A stretch of 64,000 nucleotides of DNA from Alteromonas sp. BMJM2. Its GTDB lineage: Bacteria > Pseudomonadota > Gammaproteobacteria > Enterobacterales > Alteromonadaceae. This document shows positions 10,052 through 20,099 of this stretch, one piece after another. Each line of letters begins with the position of its first letter. Position 1 is the stretch's first letter. A model generated the notes under the pieces. The model had not been told where the DNA came from and made no database searches. It was given only the letters and a program-made list of their open reading frames with translations. The stretch is from NCBI RefSeq assembly GCF_027257845.1, contig NZ_JAPVOT010000007.1, forward strand, positions 1 through 64,000, in the 5' to 3' direction. The position numbers were made by a program, and so were the translations under genes.

Positions 10052-11157
10052 TCTTTCTCCAGGTTTGCTACGTGCTGATCAGAAATAATTGGCCCTGTCT
10101 TCTCTTCGAATTCATGAGCAAACTCATCACTTTCCTGATTAGCAATAAAATTCAATAAACAGCTACTATAATTCGATTTGGCTTTAACAAGTTTTGTTCC
10201 GTCTTCTTTGCGGACCAATATGGTATCGCCCACTGAAAACTCGCCTTTTACACCGATAATTTCGCTGCTTGTAAGTTGGTCGCTGTCCGTTATCAAGGTG
10301 CCATCGAAGTTGCCTTCAATAATAACTTCACCTTGAGCGTTTGATGTGTGGCGCATCCAATGTTCATTTTCTTTCATTGGTTTTTTGAACGGTATAAAGT
10401 GCGTGCCAGGGTTTTCACCGGCCAACAGCATATTAAACGACAATTCTGTAAAACCATTAATTATGTAGGTGTCTATACCATGTGACACTGCTTTCTCCGC
10501 GGCCTCTATTTTGGTACGCATACCGCCGGTACCAACGCCGCCTTTCACCGCGCCGCCAGCCATGGCATAAATACTTTCATCAATAGTATCGACTGATTTT
10601 AGCATTTTAGCATCATCGTGTTCATGCGGATTCTTGTCATATAAGCCGTCAATATCTGAACATATAATAAGTGCGTCAGCGTCAGCTGCTGCTGCGACCA
10701 TCGCAGACAGGTTGTCGTTGTCTCCAACCTTAAGCTTGTCTGTTGTTACCGTATCGTTTTCATTGACAATCGGTAGTATGTTGTTATCGAGAAGGCTAAA
10801 AATGGTTTCTCGGATGCTTACATAACGCTCTCGATCGCGCAGGTCGGCGTGTGTTAGCAACATTTGAGCAGACGGAAAATCGAACAATCTATCCCACGTC
10901 GCAATCATTTCCGTTTGGCCTGCGGCCGCCATGGCTTTTTTGATTGCAATGTTAGATTTGTCTTGATCCGCAAACATGTGTGAACCTGCCGCCACTGACC
11001 CCGACGACACTAGAACAACTTGGGTACCGTTAGCTCTGCAGCGCACAATGAATTGCGCAATGCTAAGTAAATAGTGACTACTACACCCCTGTTGATTAGG
11101 TGCAATAAGTGCGCTTCCTACTTTAATAACTACGCGATTCCAATTTGGATGACTCAT
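10048..11157 (-). CDS. proB: Glutamate 5-kinase with C-terminal PUA domain
   Basis: 369 aa. The amino acid kinase domain starts with VVIKVGSALI and includes LVSSGSVAAG and the aspartate-rich NENDTVTTDKLKVGDND; a PUA domain occupies the last 90 residues. It phosphorylates glutamate to gamma-glutamyl phosphate, the committed and normally proline-inhibited step. It is first gene of a two-gene operon with proA. The 200 bp upstream should hold the promoter, though no clear -35/-10 pair stands out. Confidence 0.96.
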   Translation of the reverse strand: MSHPNWNRVVIKVGSALIAPNQQGCSSHYLLSIAQFIVRCRANGTQVVLVSSGSVAAGSHMFADQDKSNIAIKKAMAAAGQTEMIATWDRLFDFPSAQMLLTHADLRDRERYVSIRETIFSLLDNNILPIVNENDTVTTDKLKVGDNDNLSAMVAAAADADALIICSDIDGLYDKNPHEHDDAKMLKSVDTIDESIYAMAGGAVKGGVGTGGMRTKIEAAEKAVSHGIDTYIINGFTELSFNMLLAGENPGTHFIPFKKPMKENEHWMRHTSNAQGEVIIEGNFDGTLITDSDQLTSSEIIGVKGEFSVGDTILVRKEDGTKLVKAKSNYSSCLLNFIANQESDEFAHEFEEKTGPIISDQHVANLEKE

Positions 11158-12803
11158 AATAAATATCTAACCTTTAGATTGTTGATTCGCAAATTCACGG
11201 CCGGCGCTTTAACTATTAACGTTCTTAAGAAACGCTTAATTGCGCTACTCCTACAAACACCAATTATCAAATAGTAAACGCGATTGACGTTTTCCAGCCT
11301 TGAAGCAACTGCAAAATTGCATGCTCCATAATAATTTTTAACTTAATTTTATTAATTTTAGACCATTTTTTTAATCGCTTTCAGCCACGCCGTTCCAGTA
11401 AACGAAGCGCAGCGGACGTTGTTGATAAAAATAATGAGTTGGTCTTTGAGAAAATCTTTCACAGCATCAGGGGCGAAGGTTGCTCCCTTTAGCGCAATGT
11501 TTTTATGCACCGACGATAGACCTGATGCCATTCGCGAACGCATACCTCGTGAGAATGTTTCTCGTGAAAGCGAAGTTGGTGAGCAAGTCGTGCATATTGT
11601 AGTGCTTGAGGGCAAAAAATGTGGCAGAGAAGAATTATCTGCTCCGCTTAAAAGCCGTCCGTTTACTGAAGCATTCGCTACGTTACTTTTTATCGGGCGA
11701 TGTGCAAACACGCCTTTACCTAGCAATGTTGTAAAAAACGCTGCCAGCGATATGTAACTTTCAGATGTCATATAGTAAACAAAGTCCTCTTCAGCTTCGG
11801 GAGTCTAATCATTATGTTTAAGCTCGAGCCACGTGCATATTTTCCTGCTAGGTGCTATTTGCATCGAGCAATAATCATTAGAGTTCAAACAATATATAGA
11901 TTTCTGAGAATATTTCAAGCGCAAATTATGCTCAACTTGCAATCAACACTAGTAGCACGATGTTTTACCCTTAACGTGTTTCACGAACAAAAAAGATTAA
12001 AAATATATATTTTTTTGTTGTTTTTCATCTAGTTAAAAAACAACCATTTACTATGAAACAATATTATCAGCTAGAATAATAAACAAAATACAACCAGTTA
12101 CATAGATGACAAAACATTTGCGTCACAAATGAAACAAACCACCCACCAAGAACAAATAACATTCTAAAGAAGCTATCCTTTGGCTTTTAAAATCATTCTA
12201 AAATAGTTTTATGACATAAAATAAATCGCCGATTTTTTACTAAAAAATAGAACTCACTCACACTGATCACGGTTTTTTACCTTCGAGTGAAGTAAAAATA
12301 CTCGGGTCTGGAGACCAAATCATCTAATCGCTAATTTATCGTGTGATTTTTGCAAATGCTGTGAAAAACCGACACACCTTCATTTTATATTAAGCCTGTA
12401 ATTAAATTGAATATGATGCGTCTGTTAACTTTGAGTGCTGCTCTTTTAAAGATGAACACAGTTTAATTCTTATATTTATTTATTTAATTTCAACAAGATA
12501 CAGTGCTAAACCTGCATATTTATTATCGCTGAGGCTGAATGTGAGCAAATCATCACTACTTTGATGCGATGAAGTTTATGAACGGAATACATCTTGTATA
12601 CGTTCATTCATAAGTTAATTTTTATGAATGAATCGATATTGCACTTTCAACTGCATAGCATTCATACCGAACGTGCTATTGAGTTAACCATTTTTTGGCC
12701 GACATTGTTACCGACCAAAGACAAAAACAGAATGGTAAATTTTGTCAAACAATGTTCGGGTTTGCATTAATGCAGCTATATATTTTTAAATGTGGGAGTT
12801 CCA
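11158..12803. other. Long AT-rich intergenic region with a doubtful small ORF
   Basis: No recognisable gene lies here. Open frames at 11419-11757 (plus) and 11358-11771 (minus) overlap each other; neither resembles a known family, and both may be remnants. From 11.8 to 12.8 kb the DNA is strongly AT-rich and carries several inverted repeats: GGTCT/AGACC near 12304, ATTCATAA/TTATGAAT near 12607-12630, and a longer imperfect one around 12577-12612 with arms like TTTATGAACG and CGTTCAT. These might be regulatory sites or terminators for the gene at 12804. Nothing firmer can be said. Confidence 0.4.
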
Positions 12804-13385
12804 ATGAAAAGCGACAACCAAAACATAACTACATCACAAGAGAGTAGTAACACCAATATACGAGCAGCGCTTGTTTCAAGTGACAAGCTTCAAATTGCTG
12901 CCATATTTGATACCCTCTCAGAGGCAAAAGCTGCATTGAGACGCGTTGAAGATGAGACAAGCGTTGCCTCGAATCAAAGCAAGTTAATAGAGCCATCCGA
13001 CCCGAAGTTGAGCGAAAAACTAGAACAAAAATCTTCATCCATAGCAAACTCCCTTTGGACGTCGCATCTAGCGCTTTCTGGCATTGGCTTTGTCATAGGT
13101 ATGATTGCAGCGTTTCTATTAACGCAATACGGACCAGCGCTTACGCAACAAAATCCTTTGTTTACCTACATCGCACTAATAAGCCCTGGAATATTTATCG
13201 GCATGTTCGTGGCGGGCTTAATTGCACTGCGACCAGATCGCAACGAGATCGTTTTAAATGTGAGTGATGCCGCTCGTAACGGCAAGTCAGCACTAGTTAT
13301 TAATTTACGAAAATCACAAAGCGCAAAAACGATTTCAGGTTTGTTACAGCAACAAAGCAACAATGTAGTGCAATCGATTAAATAA
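12804..13385 (+). CDS. Hypothetical membrane protein with two helices
   Basis: 193 aa from the ATG at 12804, chosen because GGGAG lies 5 nt before it. A GTG at 12792 would add four residues. The polar N-terminal 85 residues contain a segment, IAAIFDTLSEAKAALRRVED, that looks like the small alpha/beta repeat of general-stress proteins. Two hydrophobic segments follow (about 93-113 and 122-145), then a 50-residue basic, polar tail. No known family is recognised. It follows the long AT-rich regulatory gap and is monocistronic. Confidence 0.7.
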   Translation: MKSDNQNITTSQESSNTNIRAALVSSDKLQIAAIFDTLSEAKAALRRVEDETSVASNQSKLIEPSDPKLSEKLEQKSSSIANSLWTSHLALSGIGFVIGMIAAFLLTQYGPALTQQNPLFTYIALISPGIFIGMFVAGLIALRPDRNEIVLNVSDAARNGKSALVINLRKSQSAKTISGLLQQQSNNVVQSIK

Positions 13386-13485
13386 ATTACATAGACCTTC
13401 CGTTCTATTAAACTATTACGTAAAGATCCCGTATCATGGGGTCTTTATTACACAGCCTCCCCCCAACATTGACCGGACAGTATCT

Positions 13486-14316
13486 ATGGATTTAATTTTT
13501 TTCGATTTAGACGGAACGTTACTGAATAAGTCATCCGAAATATCGGATTACACCAGAGAGACACTTGCGCTTCTCAGTGAACGCGATATTGCATACACCG
13601 TGGCAACTGGGAGGACAATGCACTCTGCACAGCATGTGATTGGGCAGCAGCCATTTGTACTGCCACACATATACAATAATGGCGTGGCCATTTGGGACCC
13701 TACTGGCAATGCCCTAACGCTAGAAAACCTGCTTAACGACAACGAAGCCACCACGATTATTGAATGTGCTACTCGTAATGGAATTACGCCTTTTATCAAT
13801 ACTGTGGATGTAAACACGCAACATCACGACCACATCATATTTCATCACGTACCGCAGCATGAGATTGAGAGAAATCTCATCAATAAATATTTTTCAAAAA
13901 CAAAAGCAGCCTTATTACCCGTTGACCACATGCCAGCGCAGGCACATATTACCAACATTAGCATGATAGGTGATGGTGAAGTTATTCGGAGAATGTGGAA
14001 CGAACTTAATGCCAATGACGGCCTAATTGCTTACTCAGGCCTTGCAATCGAAGGCGATGAATATCGATGGATGGATGTTCACCATAAACTCGCCAGCAAG
14101 GGTAGCGCCGTTGAAATACTAAAGCAGCAATTAGGGGCGACAAATGTAATCTGTTTCGGCGACAGCGATAACGATATGAGTATGTTTGCCATAGCAGATG
14201 AAGCTTATGCGCCTAGTAATGCTAAAGCGCCCATAAAAGAGGCTGCCTCCTCTATTATTGGCCATCACCATGAAGATGGCGTTGCTCGCTTCTTAAGAGA
14301 GCGATTTTCGTTGTAA
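13486..14316 (+). CDS. HAD superfamily phosphatase, Cof/IIB type
   Basis: 276 aa. Motif I with nucleophile D7 and D9 reads FFDLDGTLL at the very N-terminus; motif IV reads CFGDSDNDMSMF near residue 225. The middle of the chain is the large type IIB cap. Such enzymes dephosphorylate sugar phosphates, pyridoxal phosphate or flavin mononucleotide; the substrate cannot be told here. It is an isolated gene with a 100-bp upstream gap. Confidence 0.9.
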   Translation: MDLIFFDLDGTLLNKSSEISDYTRETLALLSERDIAYTVATGRTMHSAQHVIGQQPFVLPHIYNNGVAIWDPTGNALTLENLLNDNEATTIIECATRNGITPFINTVDVNTQHHDHIIFHHVPQHEIERNLINKYFSKTKAALLPVDHMPAQAHITNISMIGDGEVIRRMWNELNANDGLIAYSGLAIEGDEYRWMDVHHKLASKGSAVEILKQQLGATNVICFGDSDNDMSMFAIADEAYAPSNAKAPIKEAASSIIGHHHEDGVARFLRERFSL

Positions 14317-14443
14317 TCGCTACTTGCGCCATAATGCCGTTAAGGCAAAGCTTTGCCAGATTATAGCGTTAGCTGATTGTTGCGATTCGCAGAAGGCAGC
14401 CCTAAGCACCGGCCGCCTTCCTGATTACATTGACGACTTACAC

Positions 14444-15148
14444 TTACCAAGCAATTTCTTTTCGATCTTTAAAGAACTTCCCGTTAGGTTCACCATCTTC
14501 CAACATGGCTAGCCAAATGGCAGTATCTGCGCCTTCTTCGGGTGTTTTAGGTGCGTCCTTCCCCCCCATTCTCGTGTGCACCCAACCCGGTGTCATACTG
14601 TTCACTGCAACGTTAATATCTTTATTCTTCTTCGCATCGTCTATTACCGCAGCCATCTTCACAGTGATTGCGTTGACGGCAGCCTTTGAAATGGCATAAG
14701 AAAATGGACCTGCTAGGGATTCATGAAAACTACCGTAGCTAGAACTGACGTTGATAACACGGCCAAACCCACGCTCTATCATTTTCGGGAGGGTCTGCTG
14801 AATTAATGTTAAGGGTGCAAAAACATTGACTTGCATAGACGATGCGAATGACTCGGAGGTCACGTCTGTCCACTGAGTATCGTCTAACACGCCAGCATTA
14901 TTAATCAAAATATCAATAGGCCCATATACCGCCTCTGCTCTCGTAAACGCATCTATTATGGAAGATTCATTGTCTAAAGGCATTTCGATAACGTGGAGAT
15001 CTCCGCCAACGATATCTTTCTTCGCTTCTAGTCCGGCATCTTCGTCTCTACAGCCCATTAACACTTTATAGCCTTCAGCAATCATGCCTTTGACAATCTC
15101 TAGGCCAATGCCCCTGTTGCCTCCGGTAACCAAAACATTTTTTGTCAT
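14444..15148 (-). CDS. SDR family NAD(P)-dependent oxidoreductase
   Basis: 234 aa from the ATG at 15148, with AAGGAG about 10 nt upstream. A TTG two codons earlier is the alternative start. The Rossmann glycine motif GGNRGIG is at residues 8-14, the NNAG motif is near 84, and the catalytic YxxxK is present as YAISK with an upstream serine in NVSSSYG. It is a classical short-chain dehydrogenase with unknown substrate. The DUF2878 gene upstream lies 50 nt away in the same direction, so the two are probably co-transcribed. Confidence 0.92.
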   Translation of the reverse strand: MTKNVLVTGGNRGIGLEIVKGMIAEGYKVLMGCRDEDAGLEAKKDIVGGDLHVIEMPLDNESSIIDAFTRAEAVYGPIDILINNAGVLDDTQWTDVTSESFASSMQVNVFAPLTLIQQTLPKMIERGFGRVINVSSSYGSFHESLAGPFSYAISKAAVNAITVKMAAVIDDAKKNKDINVAVNSMTPGWVHTRMGGKDAPKTPEEGADTAIWLAMLEDGEPNGKFFKDRKEIAW

Positions 15149-15199
15149 AATCAATACACTCCTTGAGTTGATGGAAGTAAAGCCGCGCTTTACCGACGA

Positions 15200-15730
15200 C
15201 TATGTCTGGGTGTCTGACGATACAAACACGGTTGATAGATAAAAGCAAAATGGAAACGCAATGCTCCATACTATCCCGATAATTACAAACGTTGTTGGGA
15301 TAGAGAAACCCAGCTCAACAGCGTCAAAATTTGCCCCTGCAATGTAACTAAGGGGTGCAAATATAGCCCCTCCTACAGCGGCTAGTAGCGGCCGTCCCTT
15401 AAACATTGTGAGGCTGTGATAAACCGTGCCCGCAAAGCCTGCCCACAACAAACTCAGCCATATCGGAATAGGCAGTAGCGGAATGTTGGTTTGTTCCTCT
15501 GTGAAAGTGAACACTCCAGATACAGTGAGTGCGGTATCAATAAAAGTACCGATAATAAACATAGACACCATTAGCTTAAGGTCATCTTGGCGCTTACTTG
15601 AAAACCATAGCCATATGATCAGCAATCCGACTACTGCCAGTAATGCTTGGTTTTGAAATAAAATAACAAGCCACCAGATGGATTGAAACCACACAAAATT
15701 AGCAACTTTAACAACAACATCGTCTTTCAT
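15200..15730 (-). CDS. DUF2878 family membrane protein
   Basis: 176 aa with about five hydrophobic helices. The segments VKVANFVWFQSIWW at the N-terminus and IPIWLSLLWAGFAGT in the middle match the DUF2878 family, inner-membrane proteins of unknown function. In marine gammaproteobacteria DUF2878 genes often accompany lipid or fatty-acid modification genes; here the downstream neighbour is an SDR, which is compatible but proves nothing. Confidence 0.82.
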   Translation of the reverse strand: MKDDVVVKVANFVWFQSIWWLVILFQNQALLAVVGLLIIWLWFSSKRQDDLKLMVSMFIIGTFIDTALTVSGVFTFTEEQTNIPLLPIPIWLSLLWAGFAGTVYHSLTMFKGRPLLAAVGGAIFAPLSYIAGANFDAVELGFSIPTTFVIIGIVWSIAFPFCFYLSTVFVSSDTQT

Positions 15731-15918
15731 TCTGCTTACTCATTTATCTTATAACGTCAATTACGACGCTGACACTTACAAAGTTCATTATCTAGGGCAT
15801 GTCGACCTAAACAGAATGCTCATTTAAATAAACATCCTAAATACATTGTCAAAGTAAACGAAATTTAATCTAGCGCTGTATAGATAACTAATTGCAATAA
15901 CAAAGGATATGTTTCGTC

Positions 15919-17547
15919 GTGAAGATGGTTAAATATTATATCGCCGGTGCACTGATAGCATTTGCTCTTCTACTAATGACTCCTTCTTTTATCTTACAAA
16001 TTTTACTCGGATGGACATCTTTTTCCTTAGCCGCAGTGAGTAGCGCTTATATATTCAACTATCCCTCACTGTTTAGAAAACGAGATGATGGTTCAATTCC
16101 TTTTTACATACGATGGATTTTCGTTCCTTTTCTATTTGGCTCGTGGCTTTACAATGAATACGCACGAAGAACCGATAAAGTCCCTCCGTTGCAAAAAGTC
16201 AAAGACAACCTTTACCTAGCCTGCCGAATGTCTAGTCAGCATGTTGATTTATTAAATAAAAATGATATTTCCGCCATACTTGATGTCACTGCCGAATTCG
16301 ATGGTCTTGATTACACTGCGTTGCGCGAAGATTACCAATATCTCAATATTCCTGTACTCGACCACACTAGCCCCACTTCAGAACAGCTTATTCATGCTAT
16401 CAACTGGATTGATCAACAAATAGCAGCCGACAGAAATGTTGTGGTGCATTGTGCACTAGGCAGAGGACGCTCTGTGCTTGTGGTTGCAGCATATCTACTG
16501 GCGAAGGACTCCTCGTTAACCGTTGAACAAGCCATGCAAAGTATTAATACAATACGGGAGACTGCGCGACTAAATAAGAAGCAAATGTCTGCTTTGGAGA
16601 AAGTGAAAAAAGGTGGGCTACTATCACTACAAAAAAATCTAGTGCTTATCGCAAACCCCGTAGCGGGCGGGGGCAAATGGTCGCAAAATAAAAGCCAAAT
16701 TCTGGCGCGATTGAACGAAAAATTCAATGTAACCGTGGAAGAAACTACCCCTGAAAAAGATGGAAAAGTATTAGCGAAAAAAGCTAAAGATGAAGGAGCC
16801 GATATTGTCGTGGCCTGCGGTGGAGACGGCACTCTGGCAGAGGTAGCCTCCGTTCTTGTTGATACACCACTGACGATGGGGTTTATTCCCCTTGGAACGG
16901 CAAATGCGCTGAGCCAAGTACTTCATGGCTACATGAGCAAAGTGATGCCTATTGATATCGCCTGCGACATTATCATTGAAGGAAGAACCCTATCTATCGA
17001 CACCGCGCGCTGCAACGACAACATCATGCTGTTAGTTGCTGCGGTTGGTTTTGAGGAGCAAATGATTTCTTCAGCGGATAGAGATGAAAAAAATGAAGGC
17101 GGTCAATTTGCCTATATCAAAGGCCTTTGGAGCGCCATTAGTAACAATGAAAATATGAGTTTTCGAATACAAACTGACGATAATGATGAAGAGACCCTCA
17201 CAACGCCTAGTTTCGTGGTGGCAAATGCTGCTCCCATGTCAACGGCGCTCGCGCAGGGTGACGAGCCGCCCGACATTACTGATGGCAAGCTCGATCTGAC
17301 ATGGCTACTCCCCCAAACCACGGCTGACAAGCAGCTATTATCTTTAGCCGAATTGATATTGAGTCCGAGCGATCACAAACGTCACTCTGAAAACATTCGT
17401 CATGCACAAGCAAAAACGGTCACACTTACTTTTGATAGCACAATGTCATATGCAGTCGATGGTGAAATTTATCAGGCTGATTCTTTGTCGATAACCACCG
17501 TCCCGAAAAGTCTAACTGTGTTAACCAATATCGAAAAAGAGGAATAA
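15919..17547 (+). CDS. Fusion of dual-specificity phosphatase and diacylglycerol/lipid kinase
   Basis: 542 aa from a GTG with AAGGA about 11 nt upstream; an ATG follows two codons later. Residues 1-65 hold two or three membrane helices. A tyrosine/dual-specificity phosphatase domain follows with the CX5R signature (C178 to R184, HCALGRGRS). The C-terminal half is a DAGK/YegS-type lipid kinase with NPVAGGGKW at 246-254 and the nucleotide motif GGDGT at 301-305. Both domains appear intact, so one membrane protein may both dephosphorylate and phosphorylate lipid-linked substrates. The substrate is unknown. gdhA starts only 9 nt downstream. Confidence 0.9.
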   Translation: MKMVKYYIAGALIAFALLLMTPSFILQILLGWTSFSLAAVSSAYIFNYPSLFRKRDDGSIPFYIRWIFVPFLFGSWLYNEYARRTDKVPPLQKVKDNLYLACRMSSQHVDLLNKNDISAILDVTAEFDGLDYTALREDYQYLNIPVLDHTSPTSEQLIHAINWIDQQIAADRNVVVHCALGRGRSVLVVAAYLLAKDSSLTVEQAMQSINTIRETARLNKKQMSALEKVKKGGLLSLQKNLVLIANPVAGGGKWSQNKSQILARLNEKFNVTVEETTPEKDGKVLAKKAKDEGADIVVACGGDGTLAEVASVLVDTPLTMGFIPLGTANALSQVLHGYMSKVMPIDIACDIIIEGRTLSIDTARCNDNIMLLVAAVGFEEQMISSADRDEKNEGGQFAYIKGLWSAISNNENMSFRIQTDDNDEETLTTPSFVVANAAPMSTALAQGDEPPDITDGKLDLTWLLPQTTADKQLLSLAELILSPSDHKRHSENIRHAQAKTVTLTFDSTMSYAVDGEIYQADSLSITTVPKSLTVLTNIEKEE

Positions 17548-17555
17548 ACACCTTT

Positions 17556-18908
17556 ATGCCAAACCTCAGTAACTTTGATGAAATATACGGATTTTTAAAT
17601 ACTAAATTTGAAAATGAAAAAGAATATCTTCAAGCAGTCCACGAAGTGCTTGAAGATATCGTTCCCATTTACAATGCGAGTAACGCTTATAAACAGGCTG
17701 ATGTTGTACGTAGACTCTGCTTACCTGAGCGTGTCATATACTTCACGATATCTTGGGTAAACTCTGAAGGGGGAGTTGAAGTTAATCAGGGCTGGCGTGT
17801 TCAGCATAATGGCGCTATGGGTCCTTACAAGGGGGGCTTGAGGTTTCATCCCACCGTGAACCTTTCAGTTTTGAAGTTTTTAGCATTCGAGCAGAGTTTT
17901 AAAAATGCATTAACAGGCCTGCCAATGGGAGGGGGTAAAGGAGGCTCAGACTTTAACCCTAAAGGAAGAAGCGACCGCGATATTATGCTTTTTTGTCAGG
18001 CTTTTATGCGTGAACTTCAACGTCATATTGGCGCCAATACTGACATTCCCGCAGGCGACATTAATGTTGGTGCGAGAGAGATTGGCTATATGTACGGTGA
18101 GTACCGTCGTTTAAATAATAAATTTGAGGGAGTGCTCACAGGGAAAGGCCTTGAGTTTGGTGGTAGCTACGTCAGAACCGAGGCAACGGGTTATGGCCTC
18201 ATTTATTTTACAGAGTCGGTTTGCAAGGCCAATGACACAGAACTCAACGGCAAGCGCGTTATTGTTTCTGGTGCCGGAAATGTTGCGCTCCATGCTGCGC
18301 AAAAAGCCATCCAAAAAGGCGCCGCTGCGGTGACACTATCGAATAGTCGCGGCTTATTATGGTGTGAAGAAGGCTTTAGCGAAGCCGATATCACTTGGGC
18401 GATTAAACACCATACAGCCTCAGATAACATTTTAGTAGAGCTCGAAAAAAGAGGCGCTGGCGTTTGGTACAGTGAAAAAACGCCTTGGCATATCAAATGT
18501 GACATCGCCCTTCCCTGTGCAACGCAAAATGAGCTTCACGAATCCAACGCTAGAGAACTACTGAAAAATGGATGCGCTATGGTATTAGAAGGCGCAAATA
18601 TGCCCTGCAGCATGGAAGCTCAAGAAGTGTTTATCAGCAAAAAAATTACCTACGTTCCAGGTAAAGCATCAAATGCTGGGGGCGTGGCCTTGTCTGGCTT
18701 AGAAATGTCTCAAAATGCGATGTTTAGTCAACGCAGTGCTCACGTACTTGATGAAGAGCTTCAATCTATAATGCAAGGTATTCACCAGCGCTGTATTGAA
18801 GAAGCTAAACTACTATCGAGTAAAGACGGTTATATTAACTACATGAAAGGGGCAAATATCGCCGCATTTAGAAGGCTCGCTGATGCCATGATTGCACAGG
18901 GTGTGTGA
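17556..18908 (+). CDS. gdhA: NADP-specific glutamate dehydrogenase
   Basis: 450 aa, the standard length of the small hexameric GDH family. The substrate region GPYKGGLRFHP and the catalytic lysine region LPMGGGKGGSDFNPKG are complete. The dinucleotide-binding fold is GAGNVALHAAQKA near residue 237. It aminates 2-oxoglutarate with ammonium and NADPH to give glutamate. It follows the phosphatase-DAGK gene by 9 nt, with AGAGG lying over that gene's stop codon, so both are likely on one transcript. Confidence 0.97.
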   Translation: MPNLSNFDEIYGFLNTKFENEKEYLQAVHEVLEDIVPIYNASNAYKQADVVRRLCLPERVIYFTISWVNSEGGVEVNQGWRVQHNGAMGPYKGGLRFHPTVNLSVLKFLAFEQSFKNALTGLPMGGGKGGSDFNPKGRSDRDIMLFCQAFMRELQRHIGANTDIPAGDINVGAREIGYMYGEYRRLNNKFEGVLTGKGLEFGGSYVRTEATGYGLIYFTESVCKANDTELNGKRVIVSGAGNVALHAAQKAIQKGAAAVTLSNSRGLLWCEEGFSEADITWAIKHHTASDNILVELEKRGAGVWYSEKTPWHIKCDIALPCATQNELHESNARELLKNGCAMVLEGANMPCSMEAQEVFISKKITYVPGKASNAGGVALSGLEMSQNAMFSQRSAHVLDEELQSIMQGIHQRCIEEAKLLSSKDGYINYMKGANIAAFRRLADAMIAQGV

Positions 18909-19104
18909 ACCAATTCTCAACAGCACACGTGAAAAAATAGGCGTACAAAGTGTAAAAACTGCTCGGCTTTGTACGCTCACATCAAACGCCCGACCCAAAA
19001 CCAAATAAAAAACTTTAAAATTCAATATGATATAGCATAAAACATTATGGAACGGTTATCGCATTATATAAGAAGTTGAATATTTAATTACTAAGGAACG
19101 ATCA

Positions 19105-19548
19105 GTGAAAATCTTTGAAGCATTACGTCAAGACCACGAGAAGCAACGCTTGCTACTTAAAATTCTTGCAGAGACGAGCGGTAACACACCCGCCCGTCAA
19201 GAATATTTCGAAGAACTAAAGCAGCAGCTCGAAAGCCATGCTGTGGCGGAGGAACGTCACTTTTATGCACACCTGATAGAAAAAGACGCGACAGTAGATT
19301 TAACTCGGCACGGAATTGCTGAACATCATGAAATTGATGAATTGATTGCCAAACTTGACGATACCGATATGAGCTCACCAGCTTGGTTACATCACTTGAA
19401 AGTACTACAAGAAAAAGTAGAGCATCATTTAGCTGATGAAGAACAAGAGTTTTTCAATGTTGCAGGAAGAGTGCTCAATGAGCGTCAAAAAACTGAACTG
19501 GCCTCTGACTACAACAAAGAAATGAAAAAAGAGTTAACCACCTCGTAA
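19105..19548 (+). CDS. Hemerythrin-like HHE cation-binding protein
   Basis: 147 aa starting with GTG; AAGGA stands 7 nt upstream. Histidine/glutamate pairs are spaced as in HHE domains: DHEKQ at the N-terminus, HAVAEERHFY, HHEIDEL and HHLADEEQEFF. It should bind a di-iron centre in a four-helix bundle and act in oxygen, NO or iron handling. It is a single gene with its own strong terminator. Confidence 0.9.
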   Translation: MKIFEALRQDHEKQRLLLKILAETSGNTPARQEYFEELKQQLESHAVAEERHFYAHLIEKDATVDLTRHGIAEHHEIDELIAKLDDTDMSSPAWLHHLKVLQEKVEHHLADEEQEFFNVAGRVLNERQKTELASDYNKEMKKELTTS

Positions 19549-19562
19549 GTAATCTCAAAAAG

Positions 19563-19590
19563 AGGCCCGCAAGTTATACCTGCGGGCCTT
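19563..19590 (+). terminator. Terminator of the hemerythrin gene
   Basis: A 9-bp GC-rich stem (AGGCCCGCA with TGCGGGCCT) and a 9-nt loop are followed by a T run on the plus strand, 15 nt after the stop codon. Confidence 0.9.
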
Positions 19591-19623
19591 TTTTTGTATT
19601 ACCGCTAAGATGAATTAACACTA

Positions 19624-19662
19624 AAAAAGCCACAAACTGATGAAGTCAGTTAGTGGCTTTTT
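19624..19662 (-). terminator. Terminator downstream of the YqaE-type gene
   Basis: An inverted repeat with arms AAAAAGCCAC and GTGGCTTTTT is extended inward by ACTGA/TCAGT. A and T runs on both sides make it usable in both directions. It lies between convergent genes, 24 nt past the yqaE-like stop. Confidence 0.85.
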
Positions 19663-19685
19663 TACATTTAGGCCATAAGCCCTTA

Positions 19686-19844
19686 CTATTTCTTAGCAAT
19701 GATATATACGGCGTGGATCACACCAGGGAAGTAACCAAGAATAGTTAGTAAAATATTAATCCAGAAGTGAGCGCCGATCCCAACTTGCAGAAACACACCC
19801 AACGGAGGGAGTAAAATTGATAATAGTACGCGTATGATGTCCAT
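19686..19844 (-). CDS. yqaE: Pmp3/YqaE family small membrane protein
   Basis: 52 aa. The start is ATG with AAGGA 7 nt upstream. The peptide has two hydrophobic helices and the diagnostic family segments LLPPLGVFLQVG and LGYFPGVIHAVYII. Members stabilise membrane potential and respond to salt or osmotic stress in fungi, plants and bacteria. It is a single gene between a terminator and a 255-bp gap before the GGDEF-EAL gene. Confidence 0.92.
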   Translation of the reverse strand: MDIIRVLLSILLPPLGVFLQVGIGAHFWINILLTILGYFPGVIHAVYIIAKK

Positions 19845-20099
19845 AATAAATTCCTTGTCTTATCTTTAATTTTAGTTGCTGTCAGATAATAAGCATTGAA
19901 ACCAAGTCATGCTCACATTGCTTCCAATTACCAGTATTCACATACTGGATCGTAAAAGCATAATCAGTATTAATTAAAGCACAATGCGTTCCAGCTTTAC
20001 CACAAACTTATAATTTGATTAGAAGGAGTGGATTAAGTGGTTGCACGCAGTTTTGTAGTAGAGGTTGTTTACACGTTACAAAGCAAATTTCTTCGCAAA

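Noticed and set aside
11358-11771. Two overlapping ORFs (both strands) upstream of proB as real genes
   Set aside because: No family recognised, Ser/Thr-rich shadow-like composition on one strand and no good ribosome-binding site on the other; kept only as a remark.
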